From Alphaproteobacteria bacterium UBA3002 (GTDB taxonomy: Bacteria; Pseudomonadota; Alphaproteobacteria; Rickettsiales; UBA3002): a stretch of 40,524 nt of DNA. Positions 1 through 7,290 of this stretch are shown piece after piece; positions within the stretch are counted from its first letter, which is position 1, and every line of letters begins with the position of its first letter. The position numbers were made by a program, and so were the translations under genes. The notes beneath the pieces are model-generated. The model was not told where the DNA came from, did no database searches, and was given only the letters and a program-made list of their open reading frames with translations. The stretch is from NCBI GenBank assembly GCA_002346425.1, contig DDZS01000031.1, positions 1-40,524 of the forward strand, read 5' to 3'.

Positions 1-450
1 CATAAAATGGATCAGGACCACTGGAACGATGTGATTCATACCAATCTGAACAGCTGCTACAACATGACCCGCGCGGTGATTGATGGGATGCGCGAACGTG
101 CATTTGGCCGCATCGTTAGCATTTCCTCGATCAATGGCCAGTTAGGACAATTCGGCCAAACCAACTATTCCGCTGCCAAGGCGGGTATTTTTGGCTTCAC
201 TAAAGCGCTTGCGCGTGAAACCGCCGCCAAAGGCATCACCATCAACGCCGTCGCACCCGGTTATATTGCGACAGACATGGTGAAAGCCGTGCGCGAAGAT
301 ATTTTAGAAAAAATCGTTGCGGGTATTCCGGTTGGCCGCCTTGGCGAGCCGGAAGAAATCGCCCGTGCTGTGTGTTTTCTGGTCGATGATAAGGCCGGCT
401 TTATTACCGGAGAAACTCTGTCCGTCAATGGCGGACAATATATGGAATAA
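1..450 (+). CDS. phaB: Acetoacetyl-CoA reductase, 3' part (5' end outside window)
   Basis: NADPH-dependent reduction of acetoacetyl-CoA to (R)-3-hydroxybutyryl-CoA, the second step of polyhydroxybutyrate synthesis, in the cytoplasm. The frame is open from base 1, so the N-terminal Rossmann region (cofactor GxxxGxG) lies outside the window. What remains is the C-terminal part of a classical short-chain dehydrogenase: the SISSING segment with the catalytic Ser, the NYSAAK motif with the catalytic Tyr and Lys (about residues 54-58 from the first visible Met), then NAVAPGYIATDMV and the final GGQYME. The strings GQFGQTNYS and PGYIATDMVKA match PhaB as I remember it more closely than FabG. A strong terminator follows directly. 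FabG-like ketoacyl reductase is the alternative, and the phaA/phaC context is not visible. Confidence 0.88.
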   Translation, partial: HKMDQDHWNDVIHTNLNSCYNMTRAVIDGMRERAFGRIVSISSINGQLGQFGQTNYSAAKAGIFGFTKALARETAAKGITINAVAPGYIATDMVKAVREDILEKIVAGIPVGRLGEPEEIARAVCFLVDDKAGFITGETLSVNGGQYME

Positions 451-471
451 TCAATTATGTATTGCATACAA

Positions 472-497
472 AAAAGCCCGCCAAATGGCGGGCTTTT
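472..497. terminator. Bidirectional intrinsic terminator
   Basis: An 11-bp perfect stem (472-482 pairing with 487-497, loop AAAT) with a GC core GCCCGCC/GGCGGGC flanked by A and T tracts. Read on the plus strand it ends in a T run and closes phaB. Read on the minus strand it also ends in a T run and closes the small gene at 516-665. It lies between two convergent genes. Confidence 0.85.
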
Positions 498-515
498 CTT
501 TGTCTGTTAGTCACG

Positions 516-665
516 TTAGTTTAAACGCGCTGCCTCTTGCTTTTGCAGGTCGGATTTTGATTTCGCTTCCGCTTCATCGCTCCAAACACCACTGGTTAAA
601 CCAGCGGCTAGCACCGCATAAGCGAGATTTTTTTGAATATTTTGTTTTTGCCGAACGACTCGCAT
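516..665 (-). CDS. Small exported or membrane-associated peptide, 49 residues, unknown function
   Basis: Translation gives MRVVRQKQNIQKN, then a hydrophobic stretch LAYAVLAAGLTSGVW (about residues 14-28) and a polar, Lys/Glu-rich tail ending in RLN. This is the layout of a short signal peptide or a single membrane anchor. A strong ribosome binding site, AAGGAG, lies 6 bases before the ATG, and the gene is followed by the bidirectional terminator at 472-497, so it has both start and stop signals. It is convergent with phaB and downstream of serA on the same strand, about 110 bases away across an AT-rich spacer. I do not recognise a family. The gene call rests on signals and composition, not on homology. 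Confidence 0.55.
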   Translation of the reverse strand: MRVVRQKQNIQKNLAYAVLAAGLTSGVWSDEAEAKSKSDLQKQEAARLN

Positions 666-776
666 GGGTGTCTCCTTAATGCTTTTTCTTATTCGCGTAT
701 GCCTAATATAGGCTTACATTCCTTAAAAAAAGATTAAGCAGACCCCATAAAAATATAAATATGTTATAAGTCAGCG

Positions 777-2363
777 TTATTTGTTAAACTTCAATGCCTT
801 AACTTGTTGAGCACTTTCAAGTTGCGAAATGGCTTTAATCACTTCCGGTGTCGCTTCCTGATCGATCTCTACCAACGCGACGGCATCGGTTGCGCCCGAT
901 TCCTCGCGACGGCCAAGGTGGAAGTTTGCGATGTTAATCTGCGCGTCACCCAGAATTTTACCAACACCGCCGATCATGCCCGGCTTGTCTTCATTGGCGA
1001 TGAACAGCATGTTATCATTCAACGCCGCTTCCAGCGGCACACCATTCACCACCACAATACGCGGCTGCTGACCAAATAAGGTGCCCGCGACTTCGCGCGT
1101 GCGGCGCTCACTATCCACCGTAATGCGCATCAGCGATTTATAATGGCTGGTTTTTTCACGCGTGACTTCGCTTACTTCGATATTACGCTCTTTCGCCAAT
1201 GCCGGGGCGTTGACCATATTCACGCCTTCCATCAACGGGGCGAGTAGGCCATTTAATGCCGCTGCCGTTAAGGGACGCGTGTTTAACTTGGCCAGATCAC
1301 CTTGATATTCAATTACGACTTTGTGCAGGCCGGTTTCAGTAATCTGCCCGGCAAAACTGCCCAGCAGACTTGCTAATTCGATATACGGTTTCAACGTAGC
1401 AGCATCTTCTGCGGAGACACTTGGCATATTCAAGGCGTTGGTAACGGTTCCATTGACCAGATAATCGGCCATTTGTTCGGCCACTTGAAGCGCGACATTT
1501 TCTTGTGCTTCAGACGTTGATGCCCCCAAATGCGGAGTACAAATCACCTGAGGCATCCCAAACAGTGGATTGCTCTCTGCCGGTTCTTCTTCGAAAACGT
1601 CCAGCGCCGCAGAGGCCACCTGCCCGCTTTCAATCGCGGCTTTCAGGTCGGCTTCAACAATCAATCCACCGCGTGCGCAGTTAACGATCATCACACCTTT
1701 TTTACATTTCGCCATGCTATCTTTGTTCAAGATGTTACGCGTAGCGTCATTCAGAGGCGTGTGCAAAGAAATGACATCCGCACGTTTTAGCAATTCGTCC
1801 AGTTCGACTTTTTCGACATGAATGCTTTGCGCATGTTCACTGGATAAGAATGGATCGAAGGCGATCACTTTCATCTTTAACCCCTGCGCGCGATCGGCAA
1901 CGATCGAGCCGATATTCCCGCACCCGATCAATCCCAGCACTTTGCCGGAAAGCTCCGTCCCCATAAAGGCTGATTTCTCCCATTTCCCAGCATGTGTGGA
2001 AGCGTTAGCTTGCGGGATTTTACGCGCCATTGCCATCATCATGGAAATACTGTGTTCCGCTGTGGTGACAGAATTACCAAACGGCGTGTTCATGACGATA
2101 ACGCCTTTGGCTGTCGCCGCTTTGATATCGACATTATCGACACCAATCCCAGCGCGCCCAACGACTTTAAGCTTCGTCGCTTTTTCCAGAATTTCCGGCG
2201 TTACTTTAGTGGCCGAGCGGATGGCCAGCCCATCATACTCACCGATACAAGCGGCGAGCTCTTCGGGTGTCATGCCCACTTTCACATCGACATCGACCCC
2301 TTGTTCCTTGAAAATTTCAGCAGCACGGGGAGCGAGTTTGTCGGAAATAAGTACTTTGGGCAT
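777..2363 (-). CDS. serA: D-3-phosphoglycerate dehydrogenase (long, ACT-domain type)
   Basis: Oxidises 3-phosphoglycerate to 3-phosphohydroxypyruvate with NAD, the first committed step of serine synthesis. The 528 residues fit the long PGDH type: split substrate-binding domain (about 1-100 and 285-315), NAD-binding Rossmann domain (about 100-285) with the LGLIGCGNIG fingerprint at 143-152, an intervening ASB-type domain (about 320-450), and a C-terminal ACT domain (about 453-528, ANEDKPGMIGGVGKIL). Catalytic residues are visible as Arg231 in NCARGG, a Glu near 258-260 in DVFEEEP, and His278 in PHLGAS. The ACT domain suggests feedback control by serine, which is inferred from the family. It is the third gene after serC and a small unknown gene on the same strand. 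Confidence 0.97.
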   Translation of the reverse strand: MPKVLISDKLAPRAAEIFKEQGVDVDVKVGMTPEELAACIGEYDGLAIRSATKVTPEILEKATKLKVVGRAGIGVDNVDIKAATAKGVIVMNTPFGNSVTTAEHSISMMMAMARKIPQANASTHAGKWEKSAFMGTELSGKVLGLIGCGNIGSIVADRAQGLKMKVIAFDPFLSSEHAQSIHVEKVELDELLKRADVISLHTPLNDATRNILNKDSMAKCKKGVMIVNCARGGLIVEADLKAAIESGQVASAALDVFEEEPAESNPLFGMPQVICTPHLGASTSEAQENVALQVAEQMADYLVNGTVTNALNMPSVSAEDAATLKPYIELASLLGSFAGQITETGLHKVVIEYQGDLAKLNTRPLTAAALNGLLAPLMEGVNMVNAPALAKERNIEVSEVTREKTSHYKSLMRITVDSERRTREVAGTLFGQQPRIVVVNGVPLEAALNDNMLFIANEDKPGMIGGVGKILGDAQINIANFHLGRREESGATDAVALVEIDQEATPEVIKAISQLESAQQVKALKFNK

Positions 2364-2430
2364 AGCGGGTCCTGTCGTTGAAGTTAGCTAGTGCCTGACT
2401 TAATGCTTTTCCCGCAGGATTCAACCAAAA

Positions 2431-2742
2431 TCAGGCAATTGCCCGATGATTATCTTTACAGAAGTGGCACAATTCATCGTATAAGGATTCGAAACCACGT
2501 GCGCTTAAATACGCCGTACCATCGTGATGATATTCCACCCATTGATGCGCCACCAAGACTGGCCAGGTATAAAGCGTTGATAATGTCTCGGTTTGTTCGA
2601 ATATCGCCTGCGTGATAGGCTGTGGCGATCGATTGAGCTGAAACACAAATCCCCCATCCTTATTCCGAAGCACTGGAAATTGCAGATTGATCAGCTCACG
2701 TTTTGCCATCGCAAAACGCTCTCGCGTTTGAAATGTAGACAC
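2431..2742 (-). CDS. Conserved-looking small protein between serC and serA, unknown
   Basis: A 103-residue soluble protein with no signal peptide or membrane segment, containing aromatic stretches such as YTWPVLVAHQWVEYHHDG and a C-terminal CHFCKDNH with two Cys and two His. The start is a GTG at 2742, which has a purine-rich GGGGGA ribosome site about 8 bases upstream. The ATG at 2709 (MAKRELINLQ) is an alternative but has no visible ribosome site. It begins 24 bases after the serC stop and ends 67 bases before serA, so it is probably co-transcribed with both. I do not recognise a family. A metal-binding role for the CxxC-type tail is only a guess. Confidence 0.6.
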   Translation of the reverse strand: MSTFQTRERFAMAKRELINLQFPVLRNKDGGFVFQLNRSPQPITQAIFEQTETLSTLYTWPVLVAHQWVEYHHDGTAYLSARGFESLYDELCHFCKDNHRAIA

Positions 2743-2766
2743 CCCATCCCCCAGACGTTGTCTTTA

Positions 2767-3933
2767 TTAAGCAGCAGCAGCCTGCCCTTCTTTTACTTGC
2801 GCGAATGCCCAGTCAAGCCACGGGAAAAGCGCTTCTAAATCGCTGGCCTCCACCGTGGCACCGCCCCAGAGGCGCAAACCCGCCGGTGCATCGCGATAGG
2901 CGCCGATGTCATAGGCCACGCCCTCTTTGTCTAACAGTTTCACCATGTCTTTGGCTTTCGCCGCCTGCTCTTCTTCGCTTAATCCCTGATACCACGGGTC
3001 GACAATTTTCAAACAAATCGATGTAGACGACCGGGTTTCCGCGCGTTTAGGCAAGAAGTCTACCCAATCCGTACGATTCACCCAGCTGGCAACCGCGTGC
3101 AGGTTTTCCTTGGAACGCTTAATGCAGCCTTGCAGCCCACCGATGTTCTCCATCCATTTCAAGGCGTCAATCGCATCTTCGACAGCCAGCATTGAAGGGG
3201 TATTGATCGTTTCGCCTTTAAAAATGCCTTCAATCAGCTGCCCTTTTTTCGTCATCTGGAATATTTTCGGCATCGGCCAGCTTGGAGTATAGCTCTGCAG
3301 ACGTTCTACGGCTTTCGGCGACAGCGCGATCATCCCATGCGCGGCTTCCCCGCCCATGACTTTTTGCCAGGACCATGTAATCACATCGAGTTTTTCGACT
3401 GGCAAATCCATTGCGAAGACTGCTGAAGTCGCATCGCAAATGGCCAAGCCTTCCCGGTCATCAGGAATCCAATCACCATCCGGCACTTTTACGCCAGAGG
3501 TCGTACCGTTCCAGCAGAAGACCACATCGCGCGACCAGTCCGCTTGATAGAGATCGGGCAATTCGCCATAGCCCACCTCAAAGCCGCGCACATCTTCCAG
3601 CTTCAATTGGCCGGTAACATCTTTCAGCCAGGTGCTCGAAAAACTTTCCCATGCAAACACGTCAACGCCGCGCGCACCGAGCAAACTCCACATCGCCATT
3701 TCCACCGCGCCGGTATCTGACGCAGGGACAATGCCCAATACATAATCGCTCGGCAGATTCAGCATCGCGTGGCTACGGTCGATCACTTCTTTAAGTTTCG
3801 CTTTGCCAATGCTGGCACGGTGCGAACGCCCAAGCGCCGCATCGCTTAGCGCTTCTAGCGACCAGCCGGGACGTTTGGCACACGGGCCAGATGAGAAATT
3901 CGGATTTTGCGGCTTGGCAGAAGGCTTGGTCAT
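2767..3933 (-). CDS. serC: Phosphoserine aminotransferase
   Basis: PLP enzyme converting 3-phosphohydroxypyruvate and glutamate to O-phosphoserine, the second step of serine synthesis; the family also acts in pyridoxal phosphate synthesis. The 388-residue protein starts with the NFSSGPCAKRPGW segment typical of the family. The PLP-binding lysine is K191 in WSWQKVMGGEAAHG, with upstream CDATSAVFAMD (the Asp contacts the PLP ring nitrogen). C-terminal IVDPWYQGLSEEEQ and GLRLWGGATVE are family-like, and the length fits the alphaproteobacterial SerC type. The ATG at 3933 has a strong AAAGGGGAT ribosome site 6-7 bases upstream, which lies inside a possible hairpin (3942-3972). serA follows after one small gene, giving an apparent serine operon. 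The Ala-rich tail is unremarkable. Confidence 0.96.
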   Translation of the reverse strand: MTKPSAKPQNPNFSSGPCAKRPGWSLEALSDAALGRSHRASIGKAKLKEVIDRSHAMLNLPSDYVLGIVPASDTGAVEMAMWSLLGARGVDVFAWESFSSTWLKDVTGQLKLEDVRGFEVGYGELPDLYQADWSRDVVFCWNGTTSGVKVPDGDWIPDDREGLAICDATSAVFAMDLPVEKLDVITWSWQKVMGGEAAHGMIALSPKAVERLQSYTPSWPMPKIFQMTKKGQLIEGIFKGETINTPSMLAVEDAIDALKWMENIGGLQGCIKRSKENLHAVASWVNRTDWVDFLPKRAETRSSTSICLKIVDPWYQGLSEEEQAAKAKDMVKLLDKEGVAYDIGAYRDAPAGLRLWGGATVEASDLEALFPWLDWAFAQVKEGQAAAA

Positions 3934-3941
3934 GATGCGTC

Positions 3942-3972
3942 ATCCCCTTTGACGTTGATTGCTATAGGGGAT
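3942..3972 (-). promoter_or_regulatory. Inverted repeat that could hide the serC ribosome site
   Basis: A 7-bp perfect inverted repeat, ATCCCCT at 3942-3948 and AGGGGAT at 3966-3972, with a 17-base loop. In the serC transcript the start-proximal arm contains the Shine-Dalgarno AGGGGAU, so pairing would block translation initiation. Whether the structure forms, and what would open it, cannot be seen from sequence. Confidence 0.4.
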
Positions 3973-4022
3973 GCTTTGCCAGAGTTTAGCGCCTGAAACA
4001 ACTGTTTACTGCGTATTACTCT

Positions 4023-4811
4023 TTAAGCGAAGTCGCCGGGATTCAACGACGCTTCGTTGATTTTATCCGACAAGCGATCCAGCGCGATGCAGATGCGCAC
4101 AATGTCTTCGGGACGTGACAAACGATGGTCGCCATCTTTCACAAGAGTGACTTCCACATCCATACTTTCCAATTGCGCGCATAAGGCGAGCGAGAAATCC
4201 CATGGCACATCGTCGTCTAAAATTCCATGAATCAAATGCACCGGAATCTGCAACGGAATCATGTCGTCGAGCAGAATCGCCTTCCGGCCATCCTCGATGA
4301 ACTTCATCGTAATCGGGTAAGGCTCATCGCTATACTCCGACGGCAGATAGATGACGCCCTTTTCTTTTAATTCCGCCCGACGCTCTTCCGTACCGCGTGC
4401 CCACATGAGCTTCTCGGTAAAATCAACTGCGGCGGCAAGCCCGATCATCGCTTTCACCTGTTCTTGACGCTCAAGCGCTGCGCGCACCATTAAATGCCCG
4501 CCCATGCTGGAACCAATCAGAATCACCGGCGTGCCTTGCAGCACTTTGTCGAGCATGAACAACGTATCTGACAACCAATCGCTACCAGTCGCCTCAATAA
4601 ACTCACCGCCCGATTGACCATGCCCACGATAGTCGAAGCGCAGAAACGCCTGTCCCACGGCAGTACAATATTCTTCCAGCATCGTGGCCTTCGTCCCATT
4701 CATATCGGAACGATAGCCGCTTAAAAACACGACTGCCGGGCCTTCACCCTGTGTGTAACTAAACGCTAATTCATGCCCGTCTGGGTGCGCGATGCGTTGT
4801 ATTTCACTCAT
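4023..4811 (-). CDS. Alpha/beta hydrolase, serine esterase or thioesterase type
   Basis: A 262-residue cytoplasmic alpha/beta hydrolase. The oxyanion-side strand VVFLSGYRSDMNG, the RFDYRGHGQSGG turn, the nucleophile elbow GSSMGG (Ser102), an acidic cluster HGILDDDVP (Asp near 199-200) and GDHRLS (His229) form a complete catalytic triad. The combination FLSGYRSDMNGTKA and GSSMGGHLM recalls the ABHD10-type thioesterases found in mitochondria and alphaproteobacteria, but the substrate is not shown by the sequence. It has its own start close to the divergent glycosyltransferase (37 bases between the two ATGs), so the promoters probably overlap. The serC gene follows downstream on the same strand after about 90 bases. 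Confidence 0.88.
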   Translation of the reverse strand: MSEIQRIAHPDGHELAFSYTQGEGPAVVFLSGYRSDMNGTKATMLEEYCTAVGQAFLRFDYRGHGQSGGEFIEATGSDWLSDTLFMLDKVLQGTPVILIGSSMGGHLMVRAALERQEQVKAMIGLAAAVDFTEKLMWARGTEERRAELKEKGVIYLPSEYSDEPYPITMKFIEDGRKAILLDDMIPLQIPVHLIHGILDDDVPWDFSLALCAQLESMDVEVTLVKDGDHRLSRPEDIVRICIALDRLSDKINEASLNPGDFA

Positions 4812-4848
4812 ACCTACGTCTCTGTTGTTATTTAGTAAGCATTACACT

Positions 4849-5994
4849 ATGCCATCTTCTATGACAACCGCCCCTACTATTCTGCAAGTGCTTCCAGCCC
4901 TGAACAGCGGCGGGGTTGAGCGTGGGACGGTAGAAATGTCACAGGCCATCGTCGATGGTGGCGGCTCCTCACTGGTAATTTCGCATGGCGGACAGATGGT
5001 GCCGCAATTACTAAAAACGGGCGCCACGCATGTGTCGATGCCGGTGCATAGTAAAAATCCGCTGATGATGCTTTGGAATGCGCAACGCATCGCGGCACAT
5101 TGTCGCAAACACGATGTTGCTTTGATCCATGCACGCTCGCGCGCACCTGCTTGGTCGGCTTGGCTGGCGGCGAAACAATTGAAGCTCCCGTTTGTGACCA
5201 CCTTTCACGGCGTGTATAATTTCGAAGGACGCTGGAAGCATAAATACAATAGCATTATGACCAAAGGCGACCGCGTGATCGCAGTCTCCAGCTATGTGCG
5301 CGATCATATTCTGGAACATTACGATTGCCCGGCCAGCCGCGTCACTGTTATTCCCCGCGGTGCGGATTTGTCAGTATTCCATCCAAACAACTTAGACACC
5401 GAACATATGGCCGAACTCATCGCAGACTGGCATATCGAAGACCGTCACGAACCGATTATCCTGATGCCGGGACGGTTTACGCGATGGAAAGGGCAACATG
5501 TTTTAGTACAAGCCCTCGCTCAGATTAAAGAAGAACGTTTTACCTGTATCCTTATGGGCAGCGATAGCGGTCATACTGGCTACCGTGAAGAGGTGGAGCA
5601 GATGATTCATGCCGCAGGATTGGCCGAGAAAATTCGTTACGCACCGCCTACTTCTTATATGACGGAGGCTTATCGCTTATCCGACATCGTCGTTGTACCC
5701 TCGATTGAGCCGGAAGCGTTTGGCCGCGTGCCTGTAGAAGCGCAGGCGATGGGCAAGCTTGTCATCGCTAGTAATCATGGCGGTATGGCTGAAACCATTC
5801 GCGATGGAGAAACCGGATTTCATGTACCGCCAAACGACCCGGACGCGTTAGCCGCACAAATTTTGCACGCACTCTACATGACCAAGGAAACGCGCAACGC
5901 CATTGGTTCGCAAGCGATGTATCACGTGCATCAAAATTTCTCGATTCGCAGCATGCAAAACAAAACGCTCGATGTGTATGAGAGCCTCCTCTAA
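4849..5994 (+). CDS. GT4-type glycosyltransferase (group 1)
   Basis: A 381-residue GT-B fold transferase that would use a nucleotide-sugar donor, probably for surface polysaccharide or LPS. Visible features are the N-terminal acceptor-domain opening VLPALNSGGVERGTVEM, the FHGVYNFEG segment, the IPRGADLSVFHP linker, the donor-domain start PIILMPGRFTRWKGQ, and EPEAFGRVPVEAQAMG with the conserved E-x7-E pair that holds the donor. I place the start at the ATG at 4849 (MPSSMTTAPT). An upstream in-frame ATG at 4792 would overlap the divergent hydrolase gene and adds no family-like sequence. The 3' end overlaps the next glycosyltransferase by 17 bases, indicating one operon. The exact sugar is unknown. 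Confidence 0.9.
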   Translation: MPSSMTTAPTILQVLPALNSGGVERGTVEMSQAIVDGGGSSLVISHGGQMVPQLLKTGATHVSMPVHSKNPLMMLWNAQRIAAHCRKHDVALIHARSRAPAWSAWLAAKQLKLPFVTTFHGVYNFEGRWKHKYNSIMTKGDRVIAVSSYVRDHILEHYDCPASRVTVIPRGADLSVFHPNNLDTEHMAELIADWHIEDRHEPIILMPGRFTRWKGQHVLVQALAQIKEERFTCILMGSDSGHTGYREEVEQMIHAAGLAEKIRYAPPTSYMTEAYRLSDIVVVPSIEPEAFGRVPVEAQAMGKLVIASNHGGMAETIRDGETGFHVPPNDPDALAAQILHALYMTKETRNAIGSQAMYHVHQNFSIRSMQNKTLDVYESLL

Positions 5995-6892
5995 CGATAT
6001 TCTGATTATTAAGCATGGCGCGCTGGGAGATATGATTCTGGCGACCGGCCCAATGAAAGCGATTCGTCAACACCACCCGGATGCGACGATTACGCTGCTC
6101 ACCCAGCCTTTTTTCGCGACGCTGATGCAGGACTGCTCTTTTATTGATCGCATCGAAACCGACACGCGTCCGAAATGGTGGAAGCTGGCGCGCAGCCTGC
6201 CGCTGATTCGTCAACTCCGCGCACGCCATTATGATTGGGTGTATGACCTGCAAACATCGTCGCGCAGCTCATTATATCAGCGCATTATCCCGCACGCACA
6301 CTGGTCAGGCATTGCCAAAGGTGCCAGCCATCGTCACGACACGCCGCATCGCACGACCTCGCACACCATTGACCGACAGAAAGAACAGCTCGCCATTGCA
6401 GGTATAACCGAGGTTCCGCCACCGGATATCAGCTGGATGGGCGACACGCTGCCCCCTCGGGACAATATTCCTTATGCTCTTATCGTTCCCGGTGGCTCCG
6501 CCCACCGTCCGGAAAAACGCTGGCCCGTCGAACATTTCGCAAAGCTGGCTGAGGCGTTATTGGCGAAGGGCATCACACCTATCATCCTCGGGAGCAAGGC
6601 TGAAGCTGACATCTGCGCGCAACTCGCAGAGGGCAATACGCAAATCGTCGATCTCTGCGATCAGACCACCCTGCCCCAGATCGCCGAACTCGCGCGCCAC
6701 GCGGCCTACGCCATCGGCAACGATACCGGCCCCATGCATCTCGCCGCCGCAGCGGGATGTCGTTCGGTCGTTTTATTCAACACCCAAGCCTCCAATCCCG
6801 AACTTTGCGCCCCGCGCGGTTCTCATGTCACCATCCTCGCCCGTCCTGATCTCACCGAACTTTCTGCACAAACTGTCATGGAATCACTCTAA
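5978..6892 (+). CDS. GT9-type glycosyltransferase (heptosyltransferase family)
   Basis: A 304-residue member of the ADP-heptose:LPS heptosyltransferase family. Family features are ILIIKHGALGDMILATGPM at the N-terminus, the acceptor-domain DLQTSSRSSLY, the donor-domain opening YALIVPGGSAHRPEKRWP, and the late signature IGNDTGPMHLAAAAG with the Asp and Gly-rich loop that bind the nucleotide sugar. The start is taken at the ATG at 5978 (MRASSNDILI); an ATG two codons earlier at 5972 is equally possible. It overlaps the GT4 gene by 17 bases, so the two are probably translationally coupled and build the same glycan. The donor need not be heptose; many members of the family use other sugars. Confidence 0.88.
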   Translation: MRASSNDILIIKHGALGDMILATGPMKAIRQHHPDATITLLTQPFFATLMQDCSFIDRIETDTRPKWWKLARSLPLIRQLRARHYDWVYDLQTSSRSSLYQRIIPHAHWSGIAKGASHRHDTPHRTTSHTIDRQKEQLAIAGITEVPPPDISWMGDTLPPRDNIPYALIVPGGSAHRPEKRWPVEHFAKLAEALLAKGITPIILGSKAEADICAQLAEGNTQIVDLCDQTTLPQIAELARHAAYAIGNDTGPMHLAAAAGCRSVVLFNTQASNPELCAPRGSHVTILARPDLTELSAQTVMESL

Positions 6893-6912
6893 CTGTCACA
6901 TAACTGTCACAT
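6891..6912. repeat. Tandem 11-bp direct repeat upstream of the 89-residue gene
   Basis: Two perfect head-to-tail copies of AACTGTCACAT (6891-6901 and 6902-6912), the first starting inside the stop codon of the GT9 gene. A related AAACTGTCATG occurs at about 6870. A possible -10 box TATACA is at 6924-6929, which places the second copy over the expected -35 region, as for a regulator binding site. The regulator is unknown. Confidence 0.45.
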
Positions 6913-6956
6913 TCGCGTGGTAGTATACAGAATAGAACAAAGAGAGGATAACAAAC

Positions 6957-7226
6957 ATGGCTATAACCTCCACCCTAATAGGCGAAGCAGCTCGGATGAA
7001 TGGCGCAACCGCGCGCATTGGACAATTCTCTGAAGATTTACTGCCTTTTGCTAAATTGTTTCGTACGGCCGAAGAAAAAGTACACGAATTGCTTGAAGGT
7101 TCTGGCATTAAAGAAGCGATGGAACATATCTCTGCGCATGACCTGAAAGAAGCCATTGACCGCTTCCCCTCTCAGTCCACACCCGCACAAGCTGCCTCTC
7201 GTTCATCGAACAGCCTGAGCACCTAA
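6957..7226 (+). CDS. Small helical protein of unknown function
   Basis: An 89-residue soluble protein, predicted mostly helical up to about residue 68, with a Ser/Ala/Thr-rich low-complexity tail (STPAQAASRSSNSLST). No signal peptide and no membrane segment is visible. The start is well supported by AGAGAGGA six bases before the ATG. It follows the GT9 gene after 64 bases that hold a tandem direct repeat and a possible -10 box, so it probably has its own promoter, and it precedes thrS by 64 bases. I do not recognise a family. Its codon use and base composition look like its neighbours. Confidence 0.65.
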   Translation: MAITSTLIGEAARMNGATARIGQFSEDLLPFAKLFRTAEEKVHELLEGSGIKEAMEHISAHDLKEAIDRFPSQSTPAQAASRSSNSLST

Positions 7227-7257
7227 AATAACCGAAGCATAATCGCATATTACCCTT

Positions 7258-7277
7258 GCGTCTGGGGCTTCAGACGC
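7258..7277 (+). promoter_or_regulatory. Hairpin just before thrS
   Basis: A perfect 7-bp stem GCGTCTG/CAGACGC (7258-7264 and 7271-7277) with a 6-base loop, ending 13 bases before the thrS ATG. There is no T run after it, so it is not a good terminator. The position, at the edge of the ribosome-binding region, would suit translational control such as that known for E. coli thrS, but I see no anticodon-like mimicry in the loop. Confidence 0.35.
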
Positions 7278-7290
7278 TACATTCACGGGC

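Noticed and set aside
3992..4008. Third copy of the palindromic repeat (CCTGAAACAACTGTTTA)
   Set aside because: Similar only at its first ten bases. The two halves do not pair and no second arm is present.
7227..7290. T-box or anticodon-mimic leader for thrS
   Set aside because: T-boxes belong to Gram-positive lineages; the region is too short and has no T-box sequence. Only a simple hairpin is present.
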